The position numbers were made by a program, and so were the translations under genes. Positions 17,135 to 27,836 of a DNA stretch of 64,000 nt are shown here, piece by piece (the first letter of the stretch is position 1; the number at the start of each line of letters is the position of its first letter). Origin of the DNA: Caldilineaceae bacterium (lineage in GTDB: Bacteria > Chloroflexota > Anaerolineae > Caldilineales > Caldilineaceae); contig JAJDXQ010000015.1 in NCBI GenBank assembly GCA_022823185.1, positions 124,001 through 188,000 on the forward strand. Reading direction: 5' to 3'. A model generated the notes under the pieces. It searched no databases, had not been told where the DNA came from, and saw only the letters and a list, made by a program, of their open reading frames with translations.

Positions 17135-18241
17135 TCACCCCACCCGGTACTTCTTCAACAGCTCATAATTCGGTGTAATGCCCAGCCCCGGCCGGTCCGG
17201 CGCGTCCACATTGCCATCCGCGTCCAGCTTCATCGTCTCCTCAAAAATCTGCATGCGCAGGGGGTCCACCGTCTCACGGTAAAATTCCAGAATCAGGCCG
17301 TTCGCGATGCCGCACACCACGTGAATGTGCACCTCCTGCGCCCCGTGCGGCGCGATCACCAGGTCCTCCGCCGCCGTCAGCGCCGCCACCTGCATAAACT
17401 CCGTGATTCCCCCCAGTATCTGCGCGTCCGCATTGATAATCGCCGCCCCCTCCCGCTCGATCAGGTCCCGGAACCCATAGCGCGTATACTCGTTTTCGCC
17501 ACTGGCAATCGGAATCGACGTGGCCCGCGCAACACGCGCATGCCCGCGATAATCGTCCGGAGCCACCGGCTCCTCAAACCAGAACGGCTCATACTTCTCC
17601 ATCTTGCGCGCCAGCTCGATCGCCTCGTGCGCCGTGTAAGCATTATTCGCGTCAACCAGCAGCTTGATATCCGGACCGATCGTCTCCCGCACAACCCGCA
17701 CCCGTTCGACATCCTCGTTGATCGGCACGCCGCCGACCTTCATCTTGATCGCCTTGGCGCCCAGAGTCAGATTCTCTTCCATCTCCTCTGCCAGTTCACG
17801 CAGGCCCTTGCCCTCCTCATAATATCCACCGGCAATGTAAGCCGGAATGCTGTCCCGGTAGCCCCCCAGCAGTTGGTAAACCGGCCTCCCTACAACCTTG
17901 CCAATCAAGTCCCAAAGCGCAATATCGATCGCGCTGATCACCCGCGTCGACAGCCCCCGTCGCCCCACCAGCTTGGGCAGCCACATCTCCTCCCAGATTC
18001 GCCGGTAATTGAATGGGTTTTCACCAACCACGACCGGCCTGAAGTAGTCCACCAGCGTCGTTGTCAAATCGCTTCCCTGGCCGGACGCGGTCCCACCGCC
18101 CCAGCCCACGCCCGTAATCCCTTCATCTGTGTGGATGTGGACTAGGTTCAGGCTGACATCCACGTAGGTGTACTTGCCGTTGCTGATTGGTTTGGGCCGC
18201 GGCCAGGCATATCTCTCCACCGTCATATCTGTTATCTTCAT
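17135..18241 (-). CDS. Enolase-superfamily sugar-acid dehydratase (mandelate racemase/muconate lactonizing type)
   Basis: A 368-residue mandelate racemase/muconate lactonizing enzyme-like protein. Metal ligands are Asp197 (LVDANNAYT), Glu223 (WFEEP) and Glu249 (ASGENEY); Lys166/Lys168 (KMK) and His299 (APHG) are candidate acid/base residues. This pattern fits acid-sugar dehydratases such as galactonate or gluconate dehydratase, which would supply 2-keto-3-deoxy acids to kdgK-eda nearby. I chose the ATG at 18241 because GGGAG precedes it; an upstream in-frame codon at 18292 lacks such a site. The substrate is not predictable by eye. Confidence 0.88.
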   Translation of the reverse strand: MKITDMTVERYAWPRPKPISNGKYTYVDVSLNLVHIHTDEGITGVGWGGGTASGQGSDLTTTLVDYFRPVVVGENPFNYRRIWEEMWLPKLVGRRGLSTRVISAIDIALWDLIGKVVGRPVYQLLGGYRDSIPAYIAGGYYEEGKGLRELAEEMEENLTLGAKAIKMKVGGVPINEDVERVRVVRETIGPDIKLLVDANNAYTAHEAIELARKMEKYEPFWFEEPVAPDDYRGHARVARATSIPIASGENEYTRYGFRDLIEREGAAIINADAQILGGITEFMQVAALTAAEDLVIAPHGAQEVHIHVVCGIANGLILEFYRETVDPLRMQIFEETMKLDADGNVDAPDRPGLGITPNYELLKKYRVG

Positions 18242-18701
18242 CACTGGCTCCCTGATTGTTGTGGCTGTCTCGGTCGAACGCGCATAGAGCATCCGCTACC
18301 GTTATACGCCCATTTCCAATCAAGAACAAACTGACTTCCACTGATAAGCCCGCCTGGCCGACGTACCGCCCTCTAACCCTCTTACTGTCCACAGTTCCCT
18401 GCCTCCTGCGACTTTGGGCGGTCGCCCGCAGGCGGCATCCCTTGTGCGGGGGGATTCCCCCCGCAACGTTCACCTTGGGGCACGCCCCGCCGCGACCGTG
18501 CGGCTGCGGCCCAACGTTGGCCGCCCGCACGCACCGTTTTGAAACCGAGGCAGTCTGCGCACTCTCCCCCTGCCCTTCCCCCGCCTGCGATTGGCCCCAG
18601 CAAACAAGCGCAGGATAATAGACATTCGGCCGACACGCTGTTCACGGCATTCTGACCAGGAAAAACGGCTTCATGCCCCGCATACTCCATAGGGTCCCAC
18701 A
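18242..18701. other. Divergent intergenic region with a perfect inverted repeat
   Basis: This separates a minus-strand dehydratase from a plus-strand SDR gene. It holds TGCGGGGGG (18445-18453), ATT, then CCCCCCGCA (18457-18465): a perfect 9-bp inverted repeat without a T-run. The surrounding 18410-18540 is very GC-rich and resembles the intergenic filler at 42280-42480. No gene is supported. Confidence 0.45.
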
Positions 18702-19760
18702 GTGAAGATCCTGGTAACCGGCGGCGCCGGCCGCGTCGGCGCCAATCTGATCCAGCCCCTCCTGGAAGCGGGCCACGACATCCGCGCCCTCCTCTACCCC
18801 GGCGACGCCAGCCGCGCCCACAAGCTGGACGCCTTCCCCGACGTGGAAACCGTGACCGGCGACCTGCGCAACCCGGACGACGTAAGCCTGGCCGTCCAGG
18901 GCGTTGATGCCATCTACCACCTGGCCGCCGCCTTCATGGCTCCCTTCGACAACCGCCAGTATCTGGACATCAACGCCATGGGCACGCTCAACCTGCTGGA
19001 GAGCGCACGCGCCCACTGCCCCAATCTCCACCGCTTCGTCTATGCCAGCACTGTAGCCGTCTACCTGCGGCTCGAGGAGAATGGCCGCTACTTCGAGGAG
19101 CCAATCCGGGAGGACATGGCCGCCCGTTACCACCAGATGCCCTATTTCCTGACCAAGTGGATCGGCGAAGAGCTGACCATGGCCTACCACCGCCAGTACG
19201 GCCTGCCCTCAGCCTCCATTCGCTTCTCCACCATCTTCGAGCCAAGTGAGTTCCTCAACGAAGCCGGCCTCCCCAAAGTCCTCGCCTTCAGCTCCGCCTA
19301 CGAGCAATACAAATCCGTGACGAGCAGTGACCCGGGCGCCCAGGCGATGCTCGACAATCTCACCTCCCAGTGGACCGGCCAGGACCAGCTCCTTCTCAGC
19401 CGCTGCCCCAACGGTCTCCCCTACAAGGAGCATTTCTGCGACGTGCGCGACATTGCCCGCGGTCTCCTCCTGGCCCTCGAAAGGGATGAAGCCGTCGGCG
19501 AGGAGTTCAACCTGGCCGGAAACCTGGTCATCGATTGGGCAGAGGCCGTCCCCCGGCTGGCTGAACGCTTCGGCGTCCCCTTCGTCGACGCCCGTCTCCC
19601 TACACCGGTCCACTACACGCTCGACCTGTCTAAAATTAAGACCCGGCTCGGCTTCAAACCACAGCACGACCTGACCAGCGTCATCGAAACCGCGGAAGCC
19701 ATCCGCCGCGGCGAACCAACGGACGTCCTCCCCACCGGCATCCGCTACCAGGACGGCTGA
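18702..19760 (+). CDS. NAD-dependent epimerase/dehydratase (extended SDR), copy 1
   Basis: 352 residues with a GTG start at 18702. The Rossmann motif TGGAGRVG (about 6-13), DLRN...D acidic site, HLAAA, and the catalytic YFLTK (Tyr-x3-Lys, about 147-151) place it in the extended SDR family with UDP-glucose 4-epimerase and uronate dehydrogenases. The gene at 20140 is a close paralogue along its whole length, separated by 379 bp. The location among dehydratase genes suggests a sugar or sugar-acid substrate. Confidence 0.85.
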   Translation: MKILVTGGAGRVGANLIQPLLEAGHDIRALLYPGDASRAHKLDAFPDVETVTGDLRNPDDVSLAVQGVDAIYHLAAAFMAPFDNRQYLDINAMGTLNLLESARAHCPNLHRFVYASTVAVYLRLEENGRYFEEPIREDMAARYHQMPYFLTKWIGEELTMAYHRQYGLPSASIRFSTIFEPSEFLNEAGLPKVLAFSSAYEQYKSVTSSDPGAQAMLDNLTSQWTGQDQLLLSRCPNGLPYKEHFCDVRDIARGLLLALERDEAVGEEFNLAGNLVIDWAEAVPRLAERFGVPFVDARLPTPVHYTLDLSKIKTRLGFKPQHDLTSVIETAEAIRRGEPTDVLPTGIRYQDG

Positions 19761-20139
19761 TGCCGCCTCCGCTCGTCATACATTCCCCCAATTGAAGAGC
19801 CAAACTCGCTCCAACAAATCGACCAGTCTTGCTCCTTCGCGGGCTCCCACCAGCGACAAACGCCGTCCGCCATCTTGGGGGCCCCCTTCCACAGTCAGCA
19901 CGCCGCCGCCTGCCATCCTGTAAATCCCTACCTTTCCAGCAAATCCTGCTCCGCGCATCCTGCAATTTGCCAAACCCTCCCCTCCGTTTGGCAAGAAGAA
20001 TCAGGTGCCGGATAATGAGCAACTGACCGCACAGAAAATACTGTAAGAAAATCTCTTTCGAGATTTCAGAGGGGTTCTTTCCTCTCGTGCAAGCTGAAAA
20101 AACGAAGTCCCTGTACCAAAGAATCTGAAAGGTCCCGCA
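19761..20139. other. Intergenic region between the two SDR paralogues
   Basis: 379 bp without a supported gene. Just upstream of the second copy, 20041-20100 includes GAAATCTC-type sequence on both sides that could fold weakly. No terminator or clear promoter is seen. Confidence 0.35.
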
Positions 20140-21198
20140 ATGAAAATTCTGGTCACCGGCGGCACAGGCCGCGTCGGCGCCAATCTGGTCACACGCCTGC
20201 TCGACAAAGGCCATGATGTCCGTTCCTTCGTTTATCCAGGCGATGCCAGCCGTGCAAATAAGCTGGATACCTTCACAAACGTGGAGACCGTAACGGGCGA
20301 TCTCCGCAACCTGGAGGATGTCCGCAGCGCTGTCAAAGGGGTTGACGCAATCGTCCACCTTGCTGCGGCCTTCGGCGGCCCCTTCGACAACCGCCAGTAC
20401 CTCGATATCAACGCCATGGGAACGCTCAATCTTCTCGAAAGCGTTCGCGCCGAGTGCCCCAATCTGCACCGCTTCGTATACGCCTGTACTGAGGCCATCT
20501 ACTGGCGGCTGGAGGACTACGGACGCTACTTCGAAGAGCCGATCACCGAAGACATGGTCGCCCGTTACCACCAGATGCCCTACTTCCTCACCAAGTGGAT
20601 CGGCGAAGAGCTGGCCATGGCCTACTACTACCAGTATGATCTGCCCGCCACTTCATTCCGCTTCGCCACAATCATTGAACCGAGTGAATTCTTCAACGAG
20701 GCCGGTGTGCCAATGCGGCTTGCCTTCAGCAGCGCATACCAGCGCTACAAGTCGATGAAAAGCAGTGACCCCGACACCCAGGCCATTCTCGACGACCTCA
20801 GATCCCAGTGGACCGGCGAAGATCAGCTGCTTCTCAGCCGCAACCCCAATGGCGTTCCCCATAAACAGCACTTTTGCGATGTGCGCGATATCACCCGCGG
20901 CCTGGTTCTGGGCATCGAAAAAGAGGAGGCGGTAGGCGAGGAGTTTTCCCTGGGCGGGGCTGCTATTATCGACTGGGGCGAGGCGGTCCCTTGGCTGGCC
21001 GAACGCCTCAACCTCAGTTTCGTCGACGCACGAACACCCGAAGCCAACTACTTCACCCTTGATCTGACCAAAATCCAGACGCGCCTTGGCTTCAAACCTG
21101 AGCATGACCTCGTCGATATCGTCGAGACCGCCGAAGCAATTCGCCGCGGCGAGGAAACCGGTGTCATCCCAACCGGCATCCGCTTTGGATATGGTTGA
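20140..21198 (+). CDS. NAD-dependent epimerase/dehydratase (extended SDR), copy 2
   Basis: 352 residues, the same length as the gene at 18702 and similar from end to end. It has TGGTGRVG at the N-terminus, HLAAAFGGPFDNRQYLD, the catalytic YFLTK, and the same C-terminal ending (AEAIRRGE...PTGIR). Substitutions are spread along the protein, so this is an older duplication. The ATG start at 20140 has a GAAAGG-like site upstream. It is followed after 64 bp by the first of two paralogous enolase-superfamily genes, suggesting one pathway. Confidence 0.86.
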   Translation: MKILVTGGTGRVGANLVTRLLDKGHDVRSFVYPGDASRANKLDTFTNVETVTGDLRNLEDVRSAVKGVDAIVHLAAAFGGPFDNRQYLDINAMGTLNLLESVRAECPNLHRFVYACTEAIYWRLEDYGRYFEEPITEDMVARYHQMPYFLTKWIGEELAMAYYYQYDLPATSFRFATIIEPSEFFNEAGVPMRLAFSSAYQRYKSMKSSDPDTQAILDDLRSQWTGEDQLLLSRNPNGVPHKQHFCDVRDITRGLVLGIEKEEAVGEEFSLGGAAIIDWGEAVPWLAERLNLSFVDARTPEANYFTLDLTKIQTRLGFKPEHDLVDIVETAEAIRRGEETGVIPTGIRFGYG

Positions 21199-21262
21199 TC
21201 TCTTGCCCATGTCCCCGCTCTGAATTGGGCGCCTCGGACTTGAACAAGGAGGAAGATTCTCA

Positions 21263-22405
21263 ATGACCAGTGCCGCGATTTCCGCCATTGAATGGGGCAC
21301 GCTTGTGGGCCAGCGGCCCCGACAGGCCGGCTGCAATTCACGACTCGCCGTTCACGGAAACGATGTCCAAGTGCCTCTCGCCCGCATCACCGCGTCCGAC
21401 GGAACGTCCGGCTTCGGCGCCTGCCGTCCCTTCAACCAAGAACAAGCCCATGCCTTCCTGGGTCAACGCGTCGACGACCTCATCACCATCGCATCCGGCG
21501 TCGACCCGCGCGCCGCCTCCCTCGAATTCCCCCTCTGGGACCTGCTGGGCCAGATCACCGGTCGGCCCGTCTACAGCCTCCTGGCGGAATCGGCCGGCAA
21601 GACTCCGTCCCAACCCCCGCGCGTGCGCTGCTACGACACCTCCCTCTACATCGACGACCTGCACCTCGCGACCGACGAAGAGGGCGCCGCCCTCATCGCC
21701 TCCGAAGCCCGTTTCGGCTACGAGCACGGCCATCGCTCCTTCAAAATCAAGGTCGGACGCGGCGCCCGGCACATGCCTCTCCTCGAAGGCAACCGTCGCG
21801 ATGTTGCCGTGATCCAGGCGGTGCGCGCCGAAGTCGGCCCCAACCCCGCCATCCTCATCGACGCCAACAACGGCTACAACCTCAATATCGCCAAACAGAT
21901 CCTGACCGAAACCGCCGACTGTAACATCTTCTGGCTCGAGGAAGCCTTCCACGAGGACGGCGCGCTCTATGAGGACCTGCATGACTGGATAGAACGTGAA
22001 GGCCTGGCTACCAACATCGCTGACGGCGAGGGCCTGGCCTCCCCCATGCTCCTGGACCACGCCCGCGACGGCTTCGTCGACATCATCCAATACGACATCT
22101 TCAGCCACGGCATCACAAACTGGCTCGAAACCGGCGCCCAGCTGGACGGCTGGAACGTGGGCACAGCGCCCCATCACTACGGCCGCCACATCGGCAACTA
22201 CGTCTCCGGCCATCTCGCAGCCGCCGTCGACGGCTTTCTCTTCATCGAGTGGGACGAATGCGCTACGCCCGGGCTCGACGGCTCCGCTTACCAGGTGGAC
22301 GACGGCTATGTGCGTATGCCGGACCTGCCTGGCTTCGGCCTGAACCTGGATGAAAAACGCTTCCAACAGGCTGTCTCCGCCAACGGCTTTGCCGTGTGCC
22401 AGTGA
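21263..22405 (+). CDS. Enolase-superfamily enzyme (mandelate racemase-like), copy 1
   Basis: 380 residues. Candidate catalytic residues are Lys161 and Lys163 (FKIKVGRGARH). Metal ligands are probably Asp200 (LIDANNGY), Glu226 (WLEEAF) and Glu256 (ADGEG). His304 lies in APHHYG. The long insert ARHMP after KxK is shared with copy 2, so the pair forms its own subgroup. AGGAGG lies just before the ATG. Function is probably a dehydratase or epimerase of a sugar acid. Confidence 0.85.
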   Translation: MTSAAISAIEWGTLVGQRPRQAGCNSRLAVHGNDVQVPLARITASDGTSGFGACRPFNQEQAHAFLGQRVDDLITIASGVDPRAASLEFPLWDLLGQITGRPVYSLLAESAGKTPSQPPRVRCYDTSLYIDDLHLATDEEGAALIASEARFGYEHGHRSFKIKVGRGARHMPLLEGNRRDVAVIQAVRAEVGPNPAILIDANNGYNLNIAKQILTETADCNIFWLEEAFHEDGALYEDLHDWIEREGLATNIADGEGLASPMLLDHARDGFVDIIQYDIFSHGITNWLETGAQLDGWNVGTAPHHYGRHIGNYVSGHLAAAVDGFLFIEWDECATPGLDGSAYQVDDGYVRMPDLPGFGLNLDEKRFQQAVSANGFAVCQ

Positions 22406-22557
22406 CAGAACCGACCCGGCCCAACCGCGCAGGTCGCCGCCGACCACCGCGGCATTCTCCGAGTGCCGTCTTCACCGGGGAAGCCGAATATTGGCGTTGG
22501 CGCGTGTTCTTTTCTACAATTCCGGTTAACTCGAAATAACGTTCAGGAGATGAAGAA

Positions 22558-23703
22558 GTGCGCGCCGCGCGTATCGCCTCAATCGAAAAGGGAACGCTAG
22601 TAGGCCGCAGGCCCCGCCTGGCAGGTTACAACGCCCGCAAAAGAGACGACCACGGTTGGGAGGCGCACATTCCCCTGGCGCGCATCACGACCGCCGATGG
22701 AGCTGCCGGCTTCGGCCTCAGCGATATCACCCCCCGGCAGGCTGAACCGTTTCTCGGAGCCCCGCTCGACGAGCTGATTACCGCCGAAAACGGCGTCGCC
22801 GGGAACGCCTCCGTCCTCGAGAATCCCCTCTGGGATCTTCTCGGCCGTCGCGCCGGCCTTCCTGTCTATCGAATCTTGGCTGAACGCGCCGGCAAGAGCC
22901 TTTCAGCGCCCTTGCGCGTGCCCTGCTACGACACCACCCTCCTGATCGATGATCTGCGCCTTCCCACTGACGAGGAGGGCGCCGCCCTGATCGCCTCGGA
23001 GGCCCGTTTCGGCTACGAGCAAGGACACCGCGCATTCAAGATCAAGGTCGGCCGCGGCGCCCGTCACATGCCTCCCGATGCAGGCAACCGCCGCGACATT
23101 GCCGTAATCCGCGCGGTGCGCGCCGCCGTCGGCCCCGAAGCCGCAATCCTCATCGATGCCAACAACGGCTATACCCTCAATATCGCCAAGCATATCCTCA
23201 GCGAAACGGCCGGCTGCAATATCTTCTGGCTGGAGGAGGCCTTCCACGAAGACGATGAGCTCTACGAGGATCTGCATGAATGGATCGAGCGGGAGGGCCT
23301 CTCCGTACTCATCGCCGACGGCGAAGGACCGGCCTCGCCTCACCTGTTGGACTACGCCCGCCGCGGCATCGTCGACGTAGTCCAATACGACATATTCAGC
23401 TACGGGCTGACGAAATGGCTGCAAACTGGCCCCCTACTCGACGCGTGGAACGTGCGTACCGCGCCCCATCACTACGGACGCCACTTGGGAAATTTCGTCT
23501 CCGGCCATCTCGCCCCCGCGGTCCAGAACTTTGCCTTCGTTGAATGGGATGAGCTCTCCACACCGGGCCTGGACAGCTCCGCCTACTCCGTGGATGACGG
23601 ACTCGTCACGCTGCCGGACGCGCCCGGCTTCGGCCTGATATTGGACGACAGCCTCTTCCTGCAAGCAGTGAAGGAAAACGGCTTTGTCGTCAAGAACAGT
23701 TAG
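22558..23703 (+). CDS. Enolase-superfamily enzyme (mandelate racemase-like), copy 2
   Basis: 381 residues, a paralogue of the gene at 21263 over its whole length. It has the same KIKVGRGARHMP segment, LIDANNGYTLNIAKHIL, WLEEAFHED, IADGEG and APHHYGRH. The GTG start at 22558 has AGGAG upstream. The 152-bp gap from copy 1 is consistent with co-transcription or a second promoter. Both copies keep all the predicted active-site residues, so both may be active. Confidence 0.85.
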   Translation: MRAARIASIEKGTLVGRRPRLAGYNARKRDDHGWEAHIPLARITTADGAAGFGLSDITPRQAEPFLGAPLDELITAENGVAGNASVLENPLWDLLGRRAGLPVYRILAERAGKSLSAPLRVPCYDTTLLIDDLRLPTDEEGAALIASEARFGYEQGHRAFKIKVGRGARHMPPDAGNRRDIAVIRAVRAAVGPEAAILIDANNGYTLNIAKHILSETAGCNIFWLEEAFHEDDELYEDLHEWIEREGLSVLIADGEGPASPHLLDYARRGIVDVVQYDIFSYGLTKWLQTGPLLDAWNVRTAPHHYGRHLGNFVSGHLAPAVQNFAFVEWDELSTPGLDSSAYSVDDGLVTLPDAPGFGLILDDSLFLQAVKENGFVVKNS

Positions 23704-23767
23704 CATGAACCTCTTCGCCCCTTTAACGGAAACCACCGCTTACGAGCCGCGAACATCGAGATGAGAT

Positions 23768-26700
23768 ATGTCTGATACCCCCTCAATGCAGGAAACCATC
23801 CGCCTTCTCAACGACTACTGGGCCGCACGCGGCTGCCAGATCTGGCAGCCCCACAGCGAAAAACTGGGCGCCGGCACCATGAACCCCGCCACCGTGCTGC
23901 GCGTCCTCGGGCCCGAGCCGTGGAACGTCGCCTACGTGGAACCCTCCTTCCGCGCTGACGACGGCCGTTACGCCGAAAACCCCAACCGCATGCAGATGCA
24001 CACACAATACCAGGTCCTCCTCAAACCGGATCCGGGAAATCCCCAGGAACTCTACCTCGGCAGCCTCGAGGCCATCGGCCTCCAGCGCGACCGCCATGAC
24101 ATCCGGTTCGTCGAGGACAACTGGGAGTCTCCCGCCCTCGGCGCGTGGGGCCTCGGCTGGGAAGTCTGGCTCGACGGCCAGGAGATCACCCAGTTTACCT
24201 ACTTCCAGCAGGCCGGGGGCGTGAGCCTGGACCCCGTCAGCGTCGAAATCACCTACGGGCTGGAGCGCATCGTCATGTACCTCCAGCAGCGGACAGAAGT
24301 CTGGTCCATCGACTTTGACGGCGTCCACACCTACGGCGAAATTTACCGGCAACAGGAAATCGAACACTGTATCTATAACTTTGAGCTGGCCGACGTCGAG
24401 CGCCAGCGAACACTCTGCGATCTCTACCACGCCGAAGCCGAAGTTTGCATCGAACGCGGGCTCGTCGCCCCAGCCCACGACTATGTGCTGCGCCAGAGCC
24501 AGGCTTTCAACATCCTCGACACGCGCGGCGCCATCGGCGTCACCGAACGCGCCAAATTCTTCGCCGCCATGCGCAGCCAGGCGCGCCGTATCTCCGAACT
24601 GTACGTCGAACAGCGCCAGCGAGAAGAGTACCCCTGGCTGGATGAGAGCGAACCTTCCCAAAATGGCGAAGGCAAGACGACGAGTGAAAGGGTCACAACG
24701 CAAGCGCAGGCTTCCAAGCCCCAATCTCTTCTGATCGAGCTGGGCAGCGAGGAGCTGCCCGCCGCCGATGTGACTCTTGGCATCGCCCAGATCGAACTGC
24801 GGCTCCCCGAACTGCTGGAACAAGCGCGGCTATCCTATCGCGCTCTGTCCGTGTCCGGGACACCCCGCCGCCTGGTCGCGCATGTGCAGGAGCTGTCACC
24901 GCGTCAGCACGACGAAACTGTCGAACGCCGCGGCCCGCCCGCCGACCGCGCCTTCGATGCCGACGGCTTGCCCACAAGAGCAGCCACCGGCTTCGCCCGC
25001 GGCCAGGGCGTTCAGCCCGCAGACCTCATCGTGCGCGACAACTATGTCTACGCCGTGTCCAGGAAGGAAGGCGAACCCGCCTCGGCCGTCCTCCCGCAAC
25101 TTATCCAAGACTTGCTGGATGGTATGCAATGGGGCAGGACAATGCGCTGGAACGGCAGCAACAAAAGCTACCCCCGTCCCTTGCGTTGGATCGTCGCGCT
25201 GCACGGCTCGGAGGTCGTTCAAATGTCGTGGGCGCACGTCCGCAGCGGCCGCGAAAGCCGCGGGCCCCGCTTCCGCGATGCACGCGCGCGCCTGCCCGCA
25301 GGCGAATTCACCGCCTTTCGCATTGCCGACGCCGACAGCTACTTCGCCGCCGCCGCCGAACAAGGCATCCAGCTCAACCGCCAGGACCGCCGCGGCCGCA
25401 TCGCGGCAGCCATCCAGGACGCGGCCGCCCGCGCCCGCTCCATCCAAACCGGCGCCGCCGAACCCCTGCCCGGCGGGACCTACCAGTGGGAACAGGATGA
25501 AGACCTCCTGGACGAAGTCACCGACCTGGTGGAAGCGCCCGAAGCGGTCCTCGGCGCCTTCGAAAACCGCTTCCTCGCCCTGCCCCAACCGATCCTGACC
25601 GCCGTCATGAAGAAACACCAGCGCTACTTCCCAGTCCTGTCCGTTCCCGCCAACCCGAACGAAGACCCCTCCTTGGCCCCCCGCTTCGTCACCATCGCAA
25701 ACGCCGACAAACTGGACTTTCCCGGGGTCGTGAGGCAGGGCAACGAGGGCGTACTTCGCGCCCGCTACGCCGATGCCGAATTCTTCTTCAACCAAGACAC
25801 GGCCAAGCCATTTGATTCCTTCACCGAGCGCCTGGGAACTCTCACCTTCCACGCCAAGCTCGGCACCATGCTCGAGAAAACCGGGCGCCTGCAAAAGCTG
25901 GCCCCGCAGATCGCGCAGATGCTTGCCTGCAACAAGCAGGACGTAGACACGGCTCGCCAGGCCGCCGCCCTCTGCAAAACAGACCTGGTCACATCCATGG
26001 TTGTCGAAATGACCAGCCTCCAGGGTACGATGGGCGAAATCTATGCCCGCAGGAGCGGCGAATCGCCCGCCGTGGCCCAGGCCATCCGGGAACATTATCT
26101 GCCCAGCTTCGACGGCGATGCCGTTCCCACTTCAGGGGCGGGCCTGGCCCTCAGCCTCGCCGACAAACTGGATACACTCGTCGGTCTCTTCGGCGTCGGC
26201 GTGACGCCCAGCGGCAGCGCCGATCCCTTCGGCCTGCGCCGCGCCGCCCTGGGAACCGTGAACGCGCTCACCATCACCCGGTCTCCTTTCGATCTGACCG
26301 CCGCCCTCGAGCTGGCGGCAGCGCAGTACCATGGCCTTCTTTCCCGGTCAGCCGTCCCCAACGCCAGGGAATTCATCATCCGCCGCCTTGAAAGAAAGCT
26401 GCGCGACCTGAACCATCCCCCCGATGTCGTCGATGCCGTCCTGGCCGCACGCGGGGACGACCCCTTTGCCGCCGTCGGCGCAGTCCTCCACCTGGAAGCG
26501 ACAGTTTCTTCCCAGGCCTGGGAAGAATCCTTTACAGCCTATGCCCGCTGCGCCCGCATCGTTCGCAATATCCAACGCGAACTTCCCCTGCGCCCCGCCG
26601 CATATCAGGAACAGGTGGAACACGATCTGCACAGGGCCTACGAGAACGCGGCCGCAGAGCTGCACGGCGCGGACGACGTCGCCGGGCTGCTTGGCCGCGT

Positions 26701-26857
26701 TCTCGCCGAGCTGGCAGATCCGATCAACAGGTTTTTCGACGCCGTGCTCGTGAACGCCGAGGAAGAAACACTGCGCCAGGCGCGCCAGGCGCTCGTCCAA
26801 CGCATCGCCCTTCTTCCCGCGCCTGTCGCCGACCTGAGTCGCCTGCAAGGCTTCTAA
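23768..26857 (+). CDS. glyQS: Glycyl-tRNA synthetase, alpha and beta chains fused
   Basis: 1029 residues. Residues 1 to about 290 match the bacterial alpha chain (catalytic class II domain: [22 protein letters not shown] start, [23 protein letters not shown]). A short polar linker (about 295-318) leads to the beta chain ([12 protein letters not shown] at about 321, then FITIAN-like and HD-like segments, C-terminal helices), which handles tRNA recognition. In most bacteria these are the separate genes glyQ and glyS; fused forms are known in Chlamydia and several other phyla. It charges tRNA-Gly with glycine. Confidence 0.95.
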   Translation: MSDTPSMQETIRLLNDYWAARGCQIWQPHSEKLGAGTMNPATVLRVLGPEPWNVAYVEPSFRADDGRYAENPNRMQMHTQYQVLLKPDPGNPQELYLGSLEAIGLQRDRHDIRFVEDNWESPALGAWGLGWEVWLDGQEITQFTYFQQAGGVSLDPVSVEITYGLERIVMYLQQRTEVWSIDFDGVHTYGEIYRQQEIEHCIYNFELADVERQRTLCDLYHAEAEVCIERGLVAPAHDYVLRQSQAFNILDTRGAIGVTERAKFFAAMRSQARRISELYVEQRQREEYPWLDESEPSQNGEGKTTSERVTTQAQASKPQSLLIELGSEELPAADVTLGIAQIELRLPELLEQARLSYRALSVSGTPRRLVAHVQELSPRQHDETVERRGPPADRAFDADGLPTRAATGFARGQGVQPADLIVRDNYVYAVSRKEGEPASAVLPQLIQDLLDGMQWGRTMRWNGSNKSYPRPLRWIVALHGSEVVQMSWAHVRSGRESRGPRFRDARARLPAGEFTAFRIADADSYFAAAAEQGIQLNRQDRRGRIAAAIQDAAARARSIQTGAAEPLPGGTYQWEQDEDLLDEVTDLVEAPEAVLGAFENRFLALPQPILTAVMKKHQRYFPVLSVPANPNEDPSLAPRFVTIANADKLDFPGVVRQGNEGVLRARYADAEFFFNQDTAKPFDSFTERLGTLTFHAKLGTMLEKTGRLQKLAPQIAQMLACNKQDVDTARQAAALCKTDLVTSMVVEMTSLQGTMGEIYARRSGESPAVAQAIREHYLPSFDGDAVPTSGAGLALSLADKLDTLVGLFGVGVTPSGSADPFGLRRAALGTVNALTITRSPFDLTAALELAAAQYHGLLSRSAVPNAREFIIRRLERKLRDLNHPPDVVDAVLAARGDDPFAAVGAVLHLEATVSSQAWEESFTAYARCARIVRNIQRELPLRPAAYQEQVEHDLHRAYENAAAELHGADDVAGLLGRVLAELADPINRFFDAVLVNAEEETLRQARQALVQRIALLPAPVADLSRLQGF

Positions 26858-26969
26858 AAGTTTGAATTGCCTATCCCATGATTGCAGTACATACTATGGC
26901 TGCTGGATACGCTCCCGATTCCCATGCCAGACAAATTTCGGAATCTGAAATCCAAGGAGAGTCGAACCA

Positions 26970-27770
26970 ATGGATAGCCAATACCTTGCGGGCAAAAAAG
27001 TAAGCGATGAACAGCTCGATGCCTGGGCGGACCAGTTTCATCGCGACGGTTGTCTCTTTCTCCGCAACATGCTGCCGCCGGATTGGACCGCCGAGCTGCG
27101 CGCAGACCTGGAAGTCGCCCTGCGCGACAATCCCAATGGGTTGAACAACAAGAGCCACCGCGCCCACCTGGCGCACCGCATGTTCGAAACCAGCGCCGCC
27201 AATCTGCGCCTGTTCGACATGGAGCCAATGATCTCTCTGGCCGAAGCGATTATCGGGCCCGACTGCCACGTCATCCACAACAACTCCTTCATCTCTCCTC
27301 CAGGCGGAGGACTCGACGGCTGGCACCAGGATGATCGGCCCCACTATATCGTCACCGATGGCAGCGCCCCGCAGAATGTCCACCTGCCCGTCCTCTTCTT
27401 TACCGCCAACTTCTACCTGACCGACGTCACCGAAGTCGAGCACGGCGGCACCGAAGTCATTCCCGGCTCCCACCTATTCGGCGCCAGCCCTGTCCGCCAG
27501 CTTGACGGGACCGAATGGGAGGAGCGAATCCAATACAATCTGGGCCCGGCCGGCAGCGTCATCCTGTTCAACAACCAGGTCTGGCATCGCGGCGGGCCAA
27601 ACCGCAGTCAGCGCACCCGCTTCATCACCCAGGTTACCTATGCCCGCCGCATCGTCGGTCATAAGTACTACCCGTTCATGAACTACACCATGCCTGAGCA
27701 CGTCTATGCCGGCGCCGACGACAGGCTGCGGCGCCTTCTTGGCTTTCTGCCGCACGGCCCTTACGGATAG
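26970..27770 (+). CDS. Phytanoyl-CoA dioxygenase (PhyH) family protein
   Basis: A 266-residue Fe(II)/2-oxoglutarate oxygenase. The facial triad is His119 and Asp121 (WHQDD) with His206 (VWHRGG); Arg215 or Arg217 would bind 2-oxoglutarate. The segment GGTEVIPGSH is typical of the family. PhyH-like proteins are abundant in marine Chloroflexota, where their substrates are mostly unknown. It is followed by an SDR gene 66 bases on, so the two may work in sequence on a hydroxylated compound. Confidence 0.88.
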   Translation: MDSQYLAGKKVSDEQLDAWADQFHRDGCLFLRNMLPPDWTAELRADLEVALRDNPNGLNNKSHRAHLAHRMFETSAANLRLFDMEPMISLAEAIIGPDCHVIHNNSFISPPGGGLDGWHQDDRPHYIVTDGSAPQNVHLPVLFFTANFYLTDVTEVEHGGTEVIPGSHLFGASPVRQLDGTEWEERIQYNLGPAGSVILFNNQVWHRGGPNRSQRTRFITQVTYARRIVGHKYYPFMNYTMPEHVYAGADDRLRRLLGFLPHGPYG

Positions 27771-27836
27771 CGGTCGATCGCGGGCGCGGCTCGTCCCAAA
27801 TCCAAGCAGGACGCGCAGGTCAGTGAGGATGCAAAC

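Noticed and set aside
21338..22447. Minus-strand open frame of 369 codons
   Set aside because: It lies exactly opposite an enolase-superfamily gene with intact motifs, and has no motif of its own. High GC keeps the other strand open.
24896..26095. Minus-strand open frame of 399 codons
   Set aside because: Antisense shadow of the glyQS beta part; Gly/Val-rich with no recognisable domain.
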